A stretch of DNA of 64,000 nucleotides from Sphingomonas sp. HF-S4. GTDB taxonomy: Bacteria; Pseudomonadota; Alphaproteobacteria; Sphingomonadales; Sphingomonadaceae. The stretch's first letter is position 1. The number at the start of each line of letters is the position of its first letter. Below the pieces are notes generated by a model. It saw only the letters and a list, made by a program, of their open reading frames with translations. It did not search any database and was not told the origin of the DNA. This document shows, piece after piece, positions 52,400 to 63,135 of this stretch. The stretch lies in assembly GCF_032911445.1 (NCBI RefSeq), contig NZ_JAWJEJ010000001.1, forward strand, positions 1,612,001-1,676,000, in the 5' to 3' direction. The position numbers and the translations under genes are program-made.

Positions 52400-54034
52400 T
52401 CAGAGCTCCACGATCAGCACGTCGACCACCGGCTTCTTGCCGGTGAAGCGCACCGCCGCGCGGCGAACCGCCAGCCGGACGCTCTCGCGCAGCTTCTCGA
52501 TGTCGCGGCCATCCTTCTTGACCGCGTCCGCCGCCGCCTGCGCGGCTTCCTCGAGGAATGCGTCGCGATCCTCCTCGACGGGAACGCCCTGCACCCGAAT
52601 CTGCGGCGCACCCTTGAGCCGCCCGCCCTGGATCGCCACCGCGACCGAGATCTGGCCGTAAAGGGCGATCCGCCGCCGCTCGTTGATCGTCGTGCCGTCG
52701 GCCGGCAGGATCACGTCGCCATCGAGCACGAGCCGTCCCACCGGCGCGTTGCCGACCTGCTTGGGCTTCCCCGGCGCGAGCTTCCAGATTTCGCCGTTGG
52801 TCTGCGTGACCGTGGTCGGGATCCCCTGCTCCTTGCCGAAGCGCGCCTGCTCGTGAAGGTGACGAAGCTCGCCGTGCACGGGGACGAGCACTTGCGGGCG
52901 GATCCAGCGATACATCTCGGCGAGTTCGGGCCGCCCCGGATGCCCCGAGACGTGGACGAAGGCCTGACGGTCGGTAATGATCTCGACGCCCTTGTGCGCC
53001 AGCGTGTTCATGATCCTGCCGATCGCGATCTCGTTGCCCGGGATCTGGCGCGACGAGAAGATCACGGTATCCCCCGCATGCAGCTTCAGCGCATGGGTAT
53101 CCTCGGCGATGCGGTTGAGCGCGGCGCGCGCCTCGCCCTGCCCGCCCGTCGCGATGATCATCACGTCGCTGGGCGGCAGCGTCATCGCGGTGTCGAAGTC
53201 GATCGTCTCCGGGAATTCGCGCAGATAGCCGGTCGCCCGGGCAACCTTTAGGATGCGATCGAGCGAGCGCCCCGCGACGCACACCTTCCGCCCGCAATCC
53301 TGCGCAACTTCGCCTAGCGTCTGCAATCGTGCCGCGTTCGACGCAAAGGTGGTGACCAGCACCCGACCCTTGATGCCCGCCACGACTTCGTCGAGGCCTT
53401 TCCGGACGTCGATCTCCGAGCCCGAGGGCTCGGGATTGAACACGTTGGTGGAATCGCACACGAGCGCCAGCACGCCCTTGTCGCCGATCGCCGTCAGCTC
53501 CGCCGCGGTCGAGGCGCCACCCAACGCGGGCGATTCGTCGAGCTTCCAGTCGCCAGTGTGGAACACGCTGCCATACGGCGTCTCGATCAGGATCGCATTG
53601 CCCTCGGGGATCGAATGGGCGAGCCGGTTCATCGTCAGCGTGAAGGGCCCGACGCTGAACGAGCCCTCTTCCTTGATGACGTTGAGCTCGACCTGGTCGG
53701 TGATGCCCTCTTCCTCGAGCTTGCCGTAGATCAGCCCCGCGGTGAACGGGCTGGCGTAGAGCGGCACGCCCAGATCGGCGGCGAGATAGGGCAGCGCACC
53801 GATATGATCTTCGTGGCCGTGAGTCAGCACGATGCCGACCAAATTGTCGAGTTGCTCCTCGATGAACTGCAGGTCCGGCAGCAGCACGTCGATGCCGGGA
53901 TAGTTGGCGTCGCCGAAGGTGATGCCGCAATCGACCATCAGCCACTTGCCCTGGGTGCCGTAGAGATTGACGTTCATGCCGATCTCGCCCGAGCCGCCAA
54001 GCGCGAGGAAGAGGAGTTCGTTGCCTGGAGTCAC
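52400..54034 (-). CDS. rnj: Ribonuclease J
   Basis: RNase J is a metallo-beta-lactamase-fold 5'-3' exonuclease and endonuclease that matures rRNA and degrades mRNA; in alphaproteobacteria it coexists with RNase E. The 544-residue protein has the zinc motif H72-G-H74-E-D76-H77, the beta-CASP region (TTFASNAARLQTLGEVA, FSSRQIPGNE), and HVSGHPGRPELAEMYRWIRP, followed by a C-terminal domain. The GTG start directly abuts the coaX stop. A longer frame on this strand running into coaX is a shadow. Confidence 0.95.
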   Translation of the reverse strand: MTPGNELLFLALGGSGEIGMNVNLYGTQGKWLMVDCGITFGDANYPGIDVLLPDLQFIEEQLDNLVGIVLTHGHEDHIGALPYLAADLGVPLYASPFTAGLIYGKLEEEGITDQVELNVIKEEGSFSVGPFTLTMNRLAHSIPEGNAILIETPYGSVFHTGDWKLDESPALGGASTAAELTAIGDKGVLALVCDSTNVFNPEPSGSEIDVRKGLDEVVAGIKGRVLVTTFASNAARLQTLGEVAQDCGRKVCVAGRSLDRILKVARATGYLREFPETIDFDTAMTLPPSDVMIIATGGQGEARAALNRIAEDTHALKLHAGDTVIFSSRQIPGNEIAIGRIMNTLAHKGVEIITDRQAFVHVSGHPGRPELAEMYRWIRPQVLVPVHGELRHLHEQARFGKEQGIPTTVTQTNGEIWKLAPGKPKQVGNAPVGRLVLDGDVILPADGTTINERRRIALYGQISVAVAIQGGRLKGAPQIRVQGVPVEEDRDAFLEEAAQAAADAVKKDGRDIEKLRESVRLAVRRAAVRFTGKKPVVDVLIVEL

Positions 54035-54817
54035 TTAATTTCCTTGCTGGCTGCGTTCCCACAGCATGGCCAGACCCTGGATGGTCAGGTCTGGTTCGAT
54101 CGTGTCGAAGACCGATGTATGCTTTTCGAAAAGCACCGCCAGTCCGCCGGTGGCGATAACCTTCAGGGGGCGCCCCACCTCGGCCTTGAGCCGGGCAACG
54201 AGACCCTCGATCATCGCGATATATCCCCAATAGATGCCGATGTGCATCTGGTCGACCGTATTGCGCCCGACCACCGTCGTGCTCTCAGGCGCCGAGATCG
54301 CGATGCGGGGCAGCTTGGCGGCCGCGGTGAACAGCGCGTCGAGCGACAGGTTGATTCCCGGCGCGATGATCCCGCCCTTGTAGGCACCGCTATAGTCTAC
54401 CAGCTCGAAGGTGGTCGCGGTGCCGAAATCGATGACGATCAGGTCGCCTTGGTGCCGAGCATGCGCCGCGATCATGTTGAGCGCGCGGTCGGCGCCCAGG
54501 CTGCCGGGTTCCTCGACATCGAGCGGGAAACCCCATTCGGCGCTCCCCTGCCCGGCGATAACTGCCTCGGTGCCGAAATATTTCTGGCTGAGCACCTGGA
54601 GGTTGTGCAGCGCGCGCGGAACCACGGTGCCGACGATCACCCCGGTCACTGCCGCGCGGTCATAGCCTTCGAGGCTCAGCAGCTGGCTCAGCCACACCGC
54701 ATATTCGTCGGCCGTCCGCCGCGGATCGGTGGCGATCCGCCAGCGCGCCCTGATCTCGCCGCCCTCGAGCAGCGCAAAGACGACATTGGTGTTGCCGGCA
54801 TCGACGGCGAGCAGCAT
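54035..54817 (-). CDS. coaX: Pantothenate kinase, type III
   Basis: CoaX phosphorylates pantothenate in the first step of coenzyme A synthesis and is not feedback-inhibited by CoA. The 260-residue protein begins [15 protein letters not shown] (phosphate 1 motif) and has [16 protein letters not shown] and [28 protein letters not shown] and ATGGLAVLF follow. It needs a monovalent cation in characterised homologs. Gene order nuoN-birA-coaX-rnj places vitamin-cofactor genes after complex I, as in many alphaproteobacteria. Confidence 0.95.
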   Translation of the reverse strand: MLLAVDAGNTNVVFALLEGGEIRARWRIATDPRRTADEYAVWLSQLLSLEGYDRAAVTGVIVGTVVPRALHNLQVLSQKYFGTEAVIAGQGSAEWGFPLDVEEPGSLGADRALNMIAAHARHQGDLIVIDFGTATTFELVDYSGAYKGGIIAPGINLSLDALFTAAAKLPRIAISAPESTTVVGRNTVDQMHIGIYWGYIAMIEGLVARLKAEVGRPLKVIATGGLAVLFEKHTSVFDTIEPDLTIQGLAMLWERSQQGN

Positions 54818-54828
54818 CTGGCTTCCCT

Positions 54829-55530
54829 TCAGAGCAGGAACACGTCGCCGGCGTGAATGACACGCGCCGAGCCATCGGCCAAGCGCAGGATGAGCGCCCC
54901 CTGCGGATCGAGGCCGTCGAACAGCCCGTCGATGGCGCTACCGTCGGCAAGCCGCGCGGTCAGCGCCGTTCCCTTGGGATGCGCTCGTGCCAGCCAACGG
55001 TCGCGCACCGGGGCGATCCCATCGCGCCAGCGCGACAGCCAGCGCGCGAAGGCCTCGGCCAGTGTCTCGGCGAAGACGCTGGGATCGGGTGCCGCGCCAT
55101 GCGCCGCGAAGCTGGTGGCAGCGCGGCCGAGATCGTCGGGGTGGTGCGCCAGATTGACGCCGAAGCCGATCACCACGGCGTCGTCGGCGCGCTCAAGCAG
55201 GATGCCGGAGAGCTTGGCGCCGTCGACCAGCAGGTCATTGGGCCATTTGAGCAGCGGCTCGAGCCCGAACACACGCGCGGTATCGTCGAGCGCCACCGCA
55301 GCGACCAGCGCGAGGGTCGCCGGCGAAGGCTCACCGGGTCGCACGCGCACCAGCGTGGAGATGTAGAGATTGCCCTCGGGCGAGGCCCAGGCCCTGCCCT
55401 GCCGTCCCTTGCCGCCGGTCTGGCGCTCGGCGCGCAGCCACAGCCCTTCGGCAGTGCCGCTGCGCGCGAGCGCCAGCATGTCGGCGTTGGTCGACCCCGT
55501 CTGCGCGACGGTCCGGATCGTCGGCGTCAG
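54829..55530 (-). CDS. birA: Biotin-[acetyl-CoA-carboxylase] ligase BirA, class I, probable CTG start
   Basis: BirA attaches biotin to the carboxylase carrier protein. The protein contains [45 protein letters not shown] and FGVNLAHHP, and it lacks an N-terminal HTH, so it is not a repressor. The first ATG (55479) would remove the conserved GSTNADM segment that precedes it in frame ([16 protein letters not shown]). The only start-like codon upstream is CTG at 55530, which overlaps the nuoN stop as CTGA, matching the GTGA/ATGA/TTGA couplings elsewhere in the window. The product would be 233 residues. Confidence 0.88.
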   Translation of the reverse strand: MTPTIRTVAQTGSTNADMLALARSGTAEGLWLRAERQTGGKGRQGRAWASPEGNLYISTLVRVRPGEPSPATLALVAAVALDDTARVFGLEPLLKWPNDLLVDGAKLSGILLERADDAVVIGFGVNLAHHPDDLGRAATSFAAHGAAPDPSVFAETLAEAFARWLSRWRDGIAPVRDRWLARAHPKGTALTARLADGSAIDGLFDGLDPQGALILRLADGSARVIHAGDVFLL

Positions 55531-56972
55531 AACAGCGCCTTTGCCGCCGATGCCGTGGCGATCTCGAGATAGCCGAGCAGCGGCCAGCCAAGCGGCGAGA
55601 TCACCGCGGCGCAGACCACCAGCAACGCACCCTCGACCGGATCGGTCTTGCCCGCCAGCGCATCGGCCGGCTCGTCGAAGTACATCGTCTTGATGATCTT
55701 GAGGTAATAGAAGGCGCCGATCGCCGAGGCCGCGGCACCGACCGCCGCGAACACGAACAGTCCCGCATCGACCGCCGCGACAAACACCTGCAGCTTGGCG
55801 AAGAAGCCGAGCAGCGGCGGGATGCCCGCCAGGCTGAACATGAAGATCGCAAAGGCCAATGCCAAGCCCGGCCGGGTGCGCGACATGCCCGACAGGCTGG
55901 CGATGCTCTCGATCGGCTGGCCATCGGGACCGCGCATCTGGAGCACGATCAGGAACGAGCCGAGCGTCATGACGACGTAGATCGCCATGTAATAGAGCAC
56001 GCTCGACACGCCCGCCTCGCCGCCGGCCGCGAGGCCGATCAGCGCGAAGCCGACATTGTTGATCGACGAATATGCCAGCAGCCGCTTGATGTTGGTCTGG
56101 CCGATCGCCGCGACCGCACCGAAGATGATCGAGGCGAGTGCCGCGAAGATCACGATCTGGCGCCAGTCGGAGATCGCCGGGCCCATCGCCTCGATCGCTA
56201 CGCGGGTAGCAAGCGCGATCGCCGCGACCTTGGGCGCCGAGGCGAAGAAGGCGGTCACCGGGGTAGGCGCGCCTTCATAAACGTCCGGGGTCCACATATG
56301 GAACGGCACGGCGCTCATCTTGAAAGCGAGGCCGGCAAAGACGAACACGAGGCCGAACAGCAGCCCGGTCGAGCGACCCTGTGCATAGGCGTCGGCAATC
56401 CCATCGAACAACGTCGTGCCCGAGAAGCCATATACCAGGCTGATGCCGTAGAGCAGGATGCCAGAAGCCAGCGCGCCGAGGACGAAATACTTCAGGCCCG
56501 CTTCGGCCGAGCGCGTGTCGCGGCGCATGAAGCTGGCGAGGACATAGGCCGCGAGGCTCTGCAGCTCGAGGCCGACATAGAGGCTCATCAGGTCGCCGGC
56601 GGAGACCATCATCCCCATGCCGCAGGTCGAGAGCAGGATCAGCACCGGATATTCGGGACGTAGGTCGTCGCCCGAGGTGCCGCCGAAGAAGCGCGGCGCG
56701 ATCAAGATCGAGACCGCGGCGGCGACGAAGATCAGCGCCTTGGCGAACGCCGCAAACGCGTCGGCACGATACAGACCGTCGAATGCATCGCCGCCGGCCG
56801 AAGCCGGGCCCGCCAGCGCGACTCCGGCTCCGATCAGTACGGCGATCGCCGCCCAGCTCACCAGCTTGGTCGAGGCCTGGCCGCCCCATGCGGCGACCAG
56901 CATCAGCAGGATCGCGCCCCCCGCGAGCACCAGCTCGGGCAGGACCATCATCAATTGCATCGAATAGCTCAT
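55527..56972 (-). CDS. nuoN: NADH-quinone oxidoreductase subunit N
   Basis: NuoN is one of the three antiporter-like proton-pumping subunits in the membrane arm of complex I. The 481-residue protein has about 14 membrane helices. It has the conserved EYPVLILLSTCGMGMMVSAGDLMSLYVGLEL region with the functional Glu, and LAYSSINNVGFALIGLAAG and FSLAGIPPLLGFFAKL. Its start shares one base with the nuoM stop. The stop overlaps the probable CTG start of birA. Confidence 0.97.
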   Translation of the reverse strand: MSYSMQLMMVLPELVLAGGAILLMLVAAWGGQASTKLVSWAAIAVLIGAGVALAGPASAGGDAFDGLYRADAFAAFAKALIFVAAAVSILIAPRFFGGTSGDDLRPEYPVLILLSTCGMGMMVSAGDLMSLYVGLELQSLAAYVLASFMRRDTRSAEAGLKYFVLGALASGILLYGISLVYGFSGTTLFDGIADAYAQGRSTGLLFGLVFVFAGLAFKMSAVPFHMWTPDVYEGAPTPVTAFFASAPKVAAIALATRVAIEAMGPAISDWRQIVIFAALASIIFGAVAAIGQTNIKRLLAYSSINNVGFALIGLAAGGEAGVSSVLYYMAIYVVMTLGSFLIVLQMRGPDGQPIESIASLSGMSRTRPGLALAFAIFMFSLAGIPPLLGFFAKLQVFVAAVDAGLFVFAAVGAAASAIGAFYYLKIIKTMYFDEPADALAGKTDPVEGALLVVCAAVISPLGWPLLGYLEIATASAAKALF

Positions 56973-58549
56973 CAGTGGGCGCTCCCGTGCGCAGCAGCGG
57001 CGGGGGCAGCATGTTCCTCGCCATGCGCCGCAGCAGGCGCAGGCTTGCCGGGGGTCGGCTGCGAGTCACCCGCAGGCGCCGCGCGGCTCATCCGCTCGAC
57101 CAGCCGCTCGACATCGGGCCGCATCGGCTTGAGGAAGCTCTCGGGATACACGCCCATCCACAGCACCGCCGCGGCGATCGGGGCAAGCAGCCAGATCTCG
57201 CGCGCGTTGAGGTCGGGCATCGCGCGGACATCGTCCTTGGTCAGGTCGCCGAACACGACGCGACGATAAAGGTACAGCATGTACGCCGCGCCCAGGATGA
57301 TGCCGCTGGTGCCGATCAGCGCGGTCCAGGTCGAAACCTGGTAGATACCGGCAAGGCCGAGGAACTCGCCAACGAAGTTGCTCGTGCCCGGCAGGCCGAC
57401 AGAGGCCATCGTGAACAGCATGAACAGCGCAGCGTAGCGCGGCATGTTGATCGCGAGGCCCCCATAGCGATCGATCTCGCGGGTATGCAGGCGATCGTAG
57501 ATGACGCCGACGCACAGGAACAGCGCGCCCGAGACGAGGCCGTGGCCGAGCATGACCATCATCGCGCCTTCGATGCCCTGCTGGTTGAAGGCGAACAGCC
57601 CCATCGTCACGATCGCCATGTGCGCAACCGACGAATAGGCGATCAGCTTCTTCATGTCCGACTGCACCAGCGCGACGAGCGAGGTGTAGACCACCGCGAC
57701 GCACGACAACACGAATACCAGGTTCATGAACTGGGCCGAGGCCTCGGGGAACATCGGCAGGCTGAAGCGCAGGAAGCCATAGCCGCCAAGCTTGAGCAGC
57801 ACGCCCGCCAGGATCACCGACCCTGCGGTCGGCGCCTGCACGTGCGCATCGGGAAGCCAGGTGTGGACCGGCCACATCGGCATCTTGACCGCGAAGCTCG
57901 CGAAGAACGCCAGCCACAGCCAGGTCTGCCACTGCGACGGGAAGTCGTGCGCCATCAGCTCGGGGATCGACGACGTGCCGGCGTTGAGCAGCATCGCGAT
58001 CATCGCCACAAGCATCAGCAGCGAGCCGAACAGCGTGTAGAGGAAGAACTTGTAGGACGCGTAGATGCGGTTGGCGCCACCCCAGATGCCGATGATCAGG
58101 TACATCGGGATCAGGCCGCCTTCGAAGAAGACGTAGAAGAGCAGCAGGTCCTGCGCGGCGAACGTGCCGATCATCAGGATCAGCGTGGCGAGCATCGCCG
58201 CCATATATTCCGGTACGCGCTTCTCGATCGCGACCCAGCTCGCGCCGATGCAGATCGGCATGAGGAAGACCGAGAGCATGATTAGCAGAAGCGCGAAGCC
58301 GTCGATGCCGAGCGCCCAGGCGAAGTCGACCCCGCCGATGCCGAACAGGCGGACATGCTCGACATATTGCCACTGCGCGGCGCCAGCGCTCATGTCGAAA
58401 TTGGCCCAGAGCCAGATGCCCAGAACAAAATCGACCAGGGTTGCCCCCAGCGCGATCCAGCGCGCGCCCTGCGCACCCGCGAACAGGCAGGCCACGGCGG
58501 CGACCGCGGGGATCGCCAGCATGATGGAGAGGATCGGGAAGCCGGTCAT
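56972..58549 (-). CDS. nuoM: NADH-quinone oxidoreductase subunit M
   Basis: NuoM is an antiporter-like proton-pumping subunit of complex I. The 525-residue protein has about 14 helices, with the key Glu in [21 protein letters not shown], and has [19 protein letters not shown] and [15 protein letters not shown]. The C-terminus carries an unusual Ala/Pro/His-rich cytoplasmic or periplasmic tail of about 35 residues ([15 protein letters not shown]). It overlaps nuoL by 4 nt and nuoN by 1 nt. Confidence 0.97.
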   Translation of the reverse strand: MTGFPILSIMLAIPAVAAVACLFAGAQGARWIALGATLVDFVLGIWLWANFDMSAGAAQWQYVEHVRLFGIGGVDFAWALGIDGFALLLIMLSVFLMPICIGASWVAIEKRVPEYMAAMLATLILMIGTFAAQDLLLFYVFFEGGLIPMYLIIGIWGGANRIYASYKFFLYTLFGSLLMLVAMIAMLLNAGTSSIPELMAHDFPSQWQTWLWLAFFASFAVKMPMWPVHTWLPDAHVQAPTAGSVILAGVLLKLGGYGFLRFSLPMFPEASAQFMNLVFVLSCVAVVYTSLVALVQSDMKKLIAYSSVAHMAIVTMGLFAFNQQGIEGAMMVMLGHGLVSGALFLCVGVIYDRLHTREIDRYGGLAINMPRYAALFMLFTMASVGLPGTSNFVGEFLGLAGIYQVSTWTALIGTSGIILGAAYMLYLYRRVVFGDLTKDDVRAMPDLNAREIWLLAPIAAAVLWMGVYPESFLKPMRPDVERLVERMSRAAPAGDSQPTPGKPAPAAAHGEEHAAPAAAAHGSAH

Positions 58550-60651
58550 CCTGCGATCACCCAGGTGAGTGCCGCGGTCAGGCCGATCAGCATGATGAAC
58601 GCATAGGTGTAGAGATATCCCGATTGCAGGCGGACCGCGCCGGCCGAGCCGAGCTGGACCAGACGAGCGATGCCGTTGGGGCCGAAGCGGTCGATGGTGC
58701 CTTCGTCACCCGCCTTCCAGAGCAGCCGGCCGATCGCGAATGCGGGGCGGACGAACAGGAAGTTGTAGAGCTCGTCGAAGTACCATTTGTTGAGCAGGAA
58801 GGTGTAGACCACCCGGAAGTGGCCCGCCACCGCAGCCGCGAAGCCGGGCTTGCGGATATAGGTGAACCACGCACCGCCAAGACCGAGCAGCATCGCGGCG
58901 GTCGCCGAGAGCTTCACCCAGGTCGGCACCTCGTGCATCGCGTGCATCAGATGCGTGTCGAACGCGATCGCGCCGTTCCAGAAGTGCGCGCCCTCTTCGG
59001 CCTCGATGAAGAAGCCGTGGAAGACGAAGCCCGCGACGATCGCGCCGATCGACAGCAAGGTCAGCGGGATCAGCATCACCCAGGGGCTCTCATGCGGATG
59101 ATAGCCGGCCGTGCCTTCGACAGCGTGATCGTCGTGTGCGGCATGATGTGCGTCCGGCGTGTGCCCGGCATCTTCGGCCGAGGGCGCATCGTCGTGATGC
59201 GCGTCATGGCCATGCGCATCGTGGCCGTGGCCGTGCGCATCGTGCGCCGCATGCTGGATATGCTCCGAGCCTGCCCAGCGCGGCTTGCCGTAGAAGGTCA
59301 GGAACACCAGGCGCCAGCTGTAGAAGCTGGTGAGCAACGCGACGAACACGCCAACCCAGAAGGCGCTCGGCACCCCGGCAGCCCAGGCCGCCTCGATGAT
59401 CGCGTCCTTCGAGTGGAAGCCGGCGAAACCGATCGCGAGATGGTTGCCGAACACTGCCGGCAGCCCGACGCCGGTGATCGCCAGCGTGCCGAACATCATC
59501 GTCCAGAAGGTGAACGGGATGTGCTTACGCAGCCCACCATAGAAGCGCATGTCCTGCTCGTGGTGCATCGCATGGATAACCGAGCCGGCACCCAGGAACA
59601 GCAGCGCCTTGAAGAAGGCGTGCGTGAACAAATGGAACATCGCCGCGCCGTAGGCGCCGACGCCCGCGGCGAAGAACATGTAGCCGAGCTGCGAGCAGGT
59701 CGAATAGGCGATCACGCGCTTGATGTCGGTCTGCACCAGTCCGACGGTCGCGGCGAACAGGCAGGTCGCGGCGCCGACAAAGGTCACCACGCCCATCGCC
59801 ACCGGGCTCGTCTCGAACATCGGCGACATGCGGCAGACCATGAACACGCCCGCGGTGACCATCGTCGCCGCGTGGATCAGCGCCGACACCGGGGTCGGGC
59901 CTTCCATCGCATCGGGCAACCAGGTGTGGAGCCCGAGCTGCGCCGACTTGCCCATCGCGCCGACGAACAGCAGCAGGCAGAGCACGGTCATCGTGTCGAA
60001 GCGCGCGCCGAGGAACCCGATCGTCGAGCCCGACATGTTGGGCGCGGCGGCGAGGATCGCGTCGATCTGCACGGTGCCGAACACCAGGAAGGTCCCGAAG
60101 ATGCCGAGCATGAAGCCCAAGTCACCCACACGGTTCACGACGAACGCCTTGATCGCCGCGGCGTTGGCGCTCGGCTTGCGGAACCAGAAGCCGATCAGCA
60201 GGTACGAGGCGAGGCCCACGCCTTCCCAGCCGAAGAACATCTGGACGAGGTTGTCGGCGGTCACGAGCATCAGCATCGCGAAGGTGAACAGCGAGAGGTA
60301 CGCGAAGAAGCGCGGCTGGTCCGGCTCCTCGCTCATATAGCCCCAGCTATAAAGGTGGACGAGTGCCGAGACGCTGGTGATCACCACCAGCATCACTGCG
60401 GTCAGCGAGTCGACGCGCAGCGCCCATGCGATCTGCAGGTCGCCCGAGGTCATCCAGTTGAGCACCGGGACAACGGTCTTCTCCGCACCATGCAGGTACG
60501 GCAGGAACACCGTCCACGACAGCGCGCACGCGGCGAACAGCGCCCCCGTGGTGACGATCTTGGGGAGGGTGCTTCCGAACGACTTGTTCGCGAAGCCGGC
60601 GATCACTGCCGCCGCGAGCGGCAGGAATACGATGAGGAGAATCGGCGACAT
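58546..60651 (-). CDS. nuoL: NADH-quinone oxidoreductase subunit L, with a histidine-rich insert
   Basis: NuoL is the distal pumping subunit of complex I, with the long lateral helix. The 701-residue protein has [32 protein letters not shown] and [19 protein letters not shown]. Between the antiporter core and the lateral helix, residues 464-520 contain 17 histidines in 57 residues (repeats of [10 protein letters not shown] type), much more than usual for this loop. The start shares one base with the nuoK stop. Confidence 0.97.
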   Translation of the reverse strand: MSPILLIVFLPLAAAVIAGFANKSFGSTLPKIVTTGALFAACALSWTVFLPYLHGAEKTVVPVLNWMTSGDLQIAWALRVDSLTAVMLVVITSVSALVHLYSWGYMSEEPDQPRFFAYLSLFTFAMLMLVTADNLVQMFFGWEGVGLASYLLIGFWFRKPSANAAAIKAFVVNRVGDLGFMLGIFGTFLVFGTVQIDAILAAAPNMSGSTIGFLGARFDTMTVLCLLLFVGAMGKSAQLGLHTWLPDAMEGPTPVSALIHAATMVTAGVFMVCRMSPMFETSPVAMGVVTFVGAATCLFAATVGLVQTDIKRVIAYSTCSQLGYMFFAAGVGAYGAAMFHLFTHAFFKALLFLGAGSVIHAMHHEQDMRFYGGLRKHIPFTFWTMMFGTLAITGVGLPAVFGNHLAIGFAGFHSKDAIIEAAWAAGVPSAFWVGVFVALLTSFYSWRLVFLTFYGKPRWAGSEHIQHAAHDAHGHGHDAHGHDAHHDDAPSAEDAGHTPDAHHAAHDDHAVEGTAGYHPHESPWVMLIPLTLLSIGAIVAGFVFHGFFIEAEEGAHFWNGAIAFDTHLMHAMHEVPTWVKLSATAAMLLGLGGAWFTYIRKPGFAAAVAGHFRVVYTFLLNKWYFDELYNFLFVRPAFAIGRLLWKAGDEGTIDRFGPNGIARLVQLGSAGAVRLQSGYLYTYAFIMLIGLTAALTWVIAG
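59092..59262 (-). other. Histidine/aspartate-rich coding segment inside nuoL
   Basis: This stretch encodes 17 His among 57 residues of NuoL, arranged as repeated GH, DAH and HH units with Asp. It sits in a loop before the C-terminal part and looks like a local low-complexity expansion capable of binding divalent metals. Confidence 0.75.
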
Positions 60652-60956
60652 CAGCCCTTCATCCGATTGACGTCGTCGACCGAGATGGTGCCCCGGCTAC
60701 GGAAGTAGATAACGAGAATGGCGAGCCCGATCGCGGCCTCGCCGGCGGCGACGGTCAGCACGAACATCGCGAACACTTGGCCCACGAGATCGCCGAGGAA
60801 CGCCGAGAACGCCACGAGATTAAGGTTCACCGCGAGCAGGATGAGCTCGATCGCCATCAGGATGACGATCAGGTTCTTCCGGTTCATGAAGATGCCGAGC
60901 ACCCCAAGCGTGAACAGGATCGCGGAAACGACGAGGTAATGGGTGATGCCGATCAC
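60651..60956 (-). CDS. nuoK: NADH-quinone oxidoreductase subunit K
   Basis: The 101-residue protein has three membrane helices with the two conserved buried Glu ([17 protein letters not shown] and [15 protein letters not shown]), characteristic of NuoK, which carries protons in the membrane arm. I chose the GTG at 60956, overlapping the nuoJ stop by 4 nt. The longer open frame upstream is a shadow of nuoJ. Confidence 0.97.
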   Translation of the reverse strand: MIGITHYLVVSAILFTLGVLGIFMNRKNLIVILMAIELILLAVNLNLVAFSAFLGDLVGQVFAMFVLTVAAGEAAIGLAILVIYFRSRGTISVDDVNRMKG

Positions 60957-61564
60957 AGCTCGACCCCCTGCCCAACCGGTGGATTCATGTTGCGCGTCGC
61001 ATCCTTCGAGCGGCGGTTGATCTGACGGCTGATGTTCTGCGGGCGAACGTCGCTGCGCTGGCGCCATGTCAGCACGATCGCACCGATCATCGCGACGAGC
61101 AGCACCAGGCCGGCGCCTTCGAACACGAACAGGTAGCGCGAGTAGAGCAGCTGGCCAATCGCCTCGATATTGGGGACGCCGGCGTCGATCGGGGCGATGC
61201 GACGACCAAGCTGCAGCCCCCCCGCGCTCCACGCGCCGATCGCGACGATGATCTCGGCGACCAGCGCCAGCGCGAGCAGCAGCCCGATCGCAGCATAGCG
61301 CATCACCCCGGCACGCAGCTCGGCGAAGTCGATGTTGAGCATCATCACGACGAACAGGAACAGCACCGCGACGGCGCCGACATAGACGATGACGAGCAGC
61401 ATCGCGATGAACTCGGCACCGACGAGCACCATCAGCCCCGCCGCGTTGAAGAAGGCGAGGATGAGCCAGAGCACCGAATGCACCGGATTGCGTGCCAGGA
61501 TCGTCAGCGCCCCGGAGGCGATGACGACGATGGCAAACAGGTAAAAGGCTATGAGCTGGATCAC
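60953..61564 (-). CDS. nuoJ: NADH-quinone oxidoreductase subunit J
   Basis: The 203-residue membrane subunit has five hydrophobic helices and the conserved [51 protein letters not shown] block, followed by a fifth helix ([18 protein letters not shown]). The basic C-terminal tail of about 30 residues is longer than average. It follows nuoI with a 33-nt gap and overlaps nuoK by 4 nt. Confidence 0.97.
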   Translation of the reverse strand: MIQLIAFYLFAIVVIASGALTILARNPVHSVLWLILAFFNAAGLMVLVGAEFIAMLLVIVYVGAVAVLFLFVVMMLNIDFAELRAGVMRYAAIGLLLALALVAEIIVAIGAWSAGGLQLGRRIAPIDAGVPNIEAIGQLLYSRYLFVFEGAGLVLLVAMIGAIVLTWRQRSDVRPQNISRQINRRSKDATRNMNPPVGQGVEL

Positions 61565-61597
61565 GGAATCTGACGGCCCCTGTCGATTGCGGTGCGC

Positions 61598-62083
61598 TTA
61601 ACGGTACGGTGCATCGGCGGCAAGGTTCGCGGCGATCGCGCGCTCCCAGCGGTCGCCGTTGGCGAGCAGCTTGTTCTTGTCGTAGATCAGCTCTTCACGC
61701 GTCTCGGTCGAGAATTCGAAGTTCGGCCCCTCGACGATCGCATCGACCGGGCACGCTTCCTGGCACAGCCCGCAATAGATGCACTTGGTCATGTCGATGT
61801 CGTAGCGCGTGGTGCGACGGCTGCCGTCCTCGCGCGGTTCGGCCTCGATCGTGATCGCCAGCGCCGGGCACACCGCCTCGCACAGCTTGCACGCGATGCA
61901 GCGCTCTTCGCCATTGGCATAGCGGCGCAGCGCATGCTCGCCGCGGAAGCGGGGCGAGATCGGGTTCTTCTCATACGGATAGTTGATCGTCGCCTTGGGC
62001 TTGAAGAAGTACCGCAAGGTCAGCCAGTGCGCCTTGATGAACTCCCACAGCGTGTAGGAACGGATTAGCTGGGCAACGCTCAT
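61598..62083 (-). CDS. nuoI: NADH-quinone oxidoreductase subunit I (two 4Fe-4S clusters)
   Basis: NuoI carries the N6a and N6b iron-sulfur clusters linking the peripheral and membrane arms. The 161-residue protein has the two ferredoxin motifs [12 protein letters not shown] and [12 protein letters not shown]. The ATG at 62083 overlaps the nuoH stop by 4 nt; a longer frame upstream is a shadow. The length matches the alphaproteobacterial form and the human TYKY subunit. Confidence 0.98.
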   Translation of the reverse strand: MSVAQLIRSYTLWEFIKAHWLTLRYFFKPKATINYPYEKNPISPRFRGEHALRRYANGEERCIACKLCEAVCPALAITIEAEPREDGSRRTTRYDIDMTKCIYCGLCQEACPVDAIVEGPNFEFSTETREELIYDKNKLLANGDRWERAIAANLAADAPYR

Positions 62084-63135
62084 GCGGGCACTCCAACCCG
62101 GGTCAGCATGAGATACCCGGAAACAAGGAAAACGAAGATCAGCGACAGCGGCAGGAAAATCTTCCAGCCCAGCCGCATCAGCTGGTCGTAGCGGTAGCGC
62201 GGGACGGTGGCCTTTACCCAGCTGAAGCAGAAGAAGAAGAACAGGATCTTGGCGAACAGCCAGAGGATGCCCGGCACGGCATAAAGCGGCGCCCAATCGA
62301 CCGGGGGCAGATACCCGCCCCAGAACAGCGTGGCGTTGAGCGTGCACATCAGGATGACGTTGGCGTATTCCCCGAGCCAGTAGAGCGCGAAGCTCATCGA
62401 CGAATATTCGGTCTGATAGCCCGCGACGAGCTCGGACTCTGCCTCGGTCAAGTCGAACGGCGCGCGCTGGGTCTCGGCGAGCGAGGAAATGAAGAACACC
62501 ACCGCCATCGGGAACAGCAGCGGGTTGAACCCGAAGCCGTTGAGGAAGCCGAGGACATGGCCCTGCTGTTCATCGACGATCACGCCGAGGTTGAAGCTGC
62601 CGGCCCAGAGGACGATCGAGATCAGCACGAAGCCGATCGAAACTTCGTACGACACCATCTGCGCCGCGGCGCGGATCGCCGAGTAAAAGGGGTATTTCGA
62701 GTTGGAAGACCAGCCCGCCAGGATGATCCCGTACACGCCGAGCGAGGACGCTGCGAGCACGTAGAGCAGGCCGACATTGATGTTAGAGAGCACCACGCCG
62801 GCCTGGAACGGCACCACCGCCCAGACGATCAGCGCGACCGTGAAGGTGATGATCGGCGCGATCAGGAACAGCGTCTTGTTCGCGCTCGACGGGATGATCG
62901 TTTCCTGGAGGAACACCTTCAGACCGTCGGCGAAGCTCTGCAGCAGGCCGAACGGGCCGACGACGTTGGGGCCGCGGCGCAGCGCCATCGCCGCCCAGAT
63001 CTTCCGATCGGCATAGATGATCATCGCCACCGCCAGCATCAGCGGCAATGCGATCACCAGGATACCAACGATCGTCGCGAGGAACCACGCCCAGCCGAAC
63101 GGCAGGCCGATGGTGTTCTGGAAGAAGGCGGTCAT
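62080..63135 (-). CDS. nuoH: NADH-quinone oxidoreductase subunit H
   Basis: NuoH forms the quinone-entry part of complex I. The 351-residue membrane protein has [34 protein letters not shown] and [29 protein letters not shown], the acidic loop lining the quinone channel. It ends with [20 protein letters not shown]. The ATG at 63135 overlaps the nuoG stop by 4 nt. Confidence 0.98.
   Translation of the reverse strand: MTAFFQNTIGLPFGWAWFLATIVGILVIALPLMLAVAMIIYADRKIWAAMALRRGPNVVGPFGLLQSFADGLKVFLQETIIPSSANKTLFLIAPIITFTVALIVWAVVPFQAGVVLSNINVGLLYVLAASSLGVYGIILAGWSSNSKYPFYSAIRAAAQMVSYEVSIGFVLISIVLWAGSFNLGVIVDEQQGHVLGFLNGFGFNPLLFPMAVVFFISSLAETQRAPFDLTEAESELVAGYQTEYSSMSFALYWLGEYANVILMCTLNATLFWGGYLPPVDWAPLYAVPGILWLFAKILFFFFCFSWVKATVPRYRYDQLMRLGWKIFLPLSLIFVFLVSGYLMLTRVGVPA

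Noticed and set aside
58624..60708. 694-codon open frame opposite nuoL, plus the similar long frame opposite nuoM
   Set aside because: The composition is Arg/Ala/Asp/His-rich with no family similarity; the minus strand holds canonical NuoL and NuoM.
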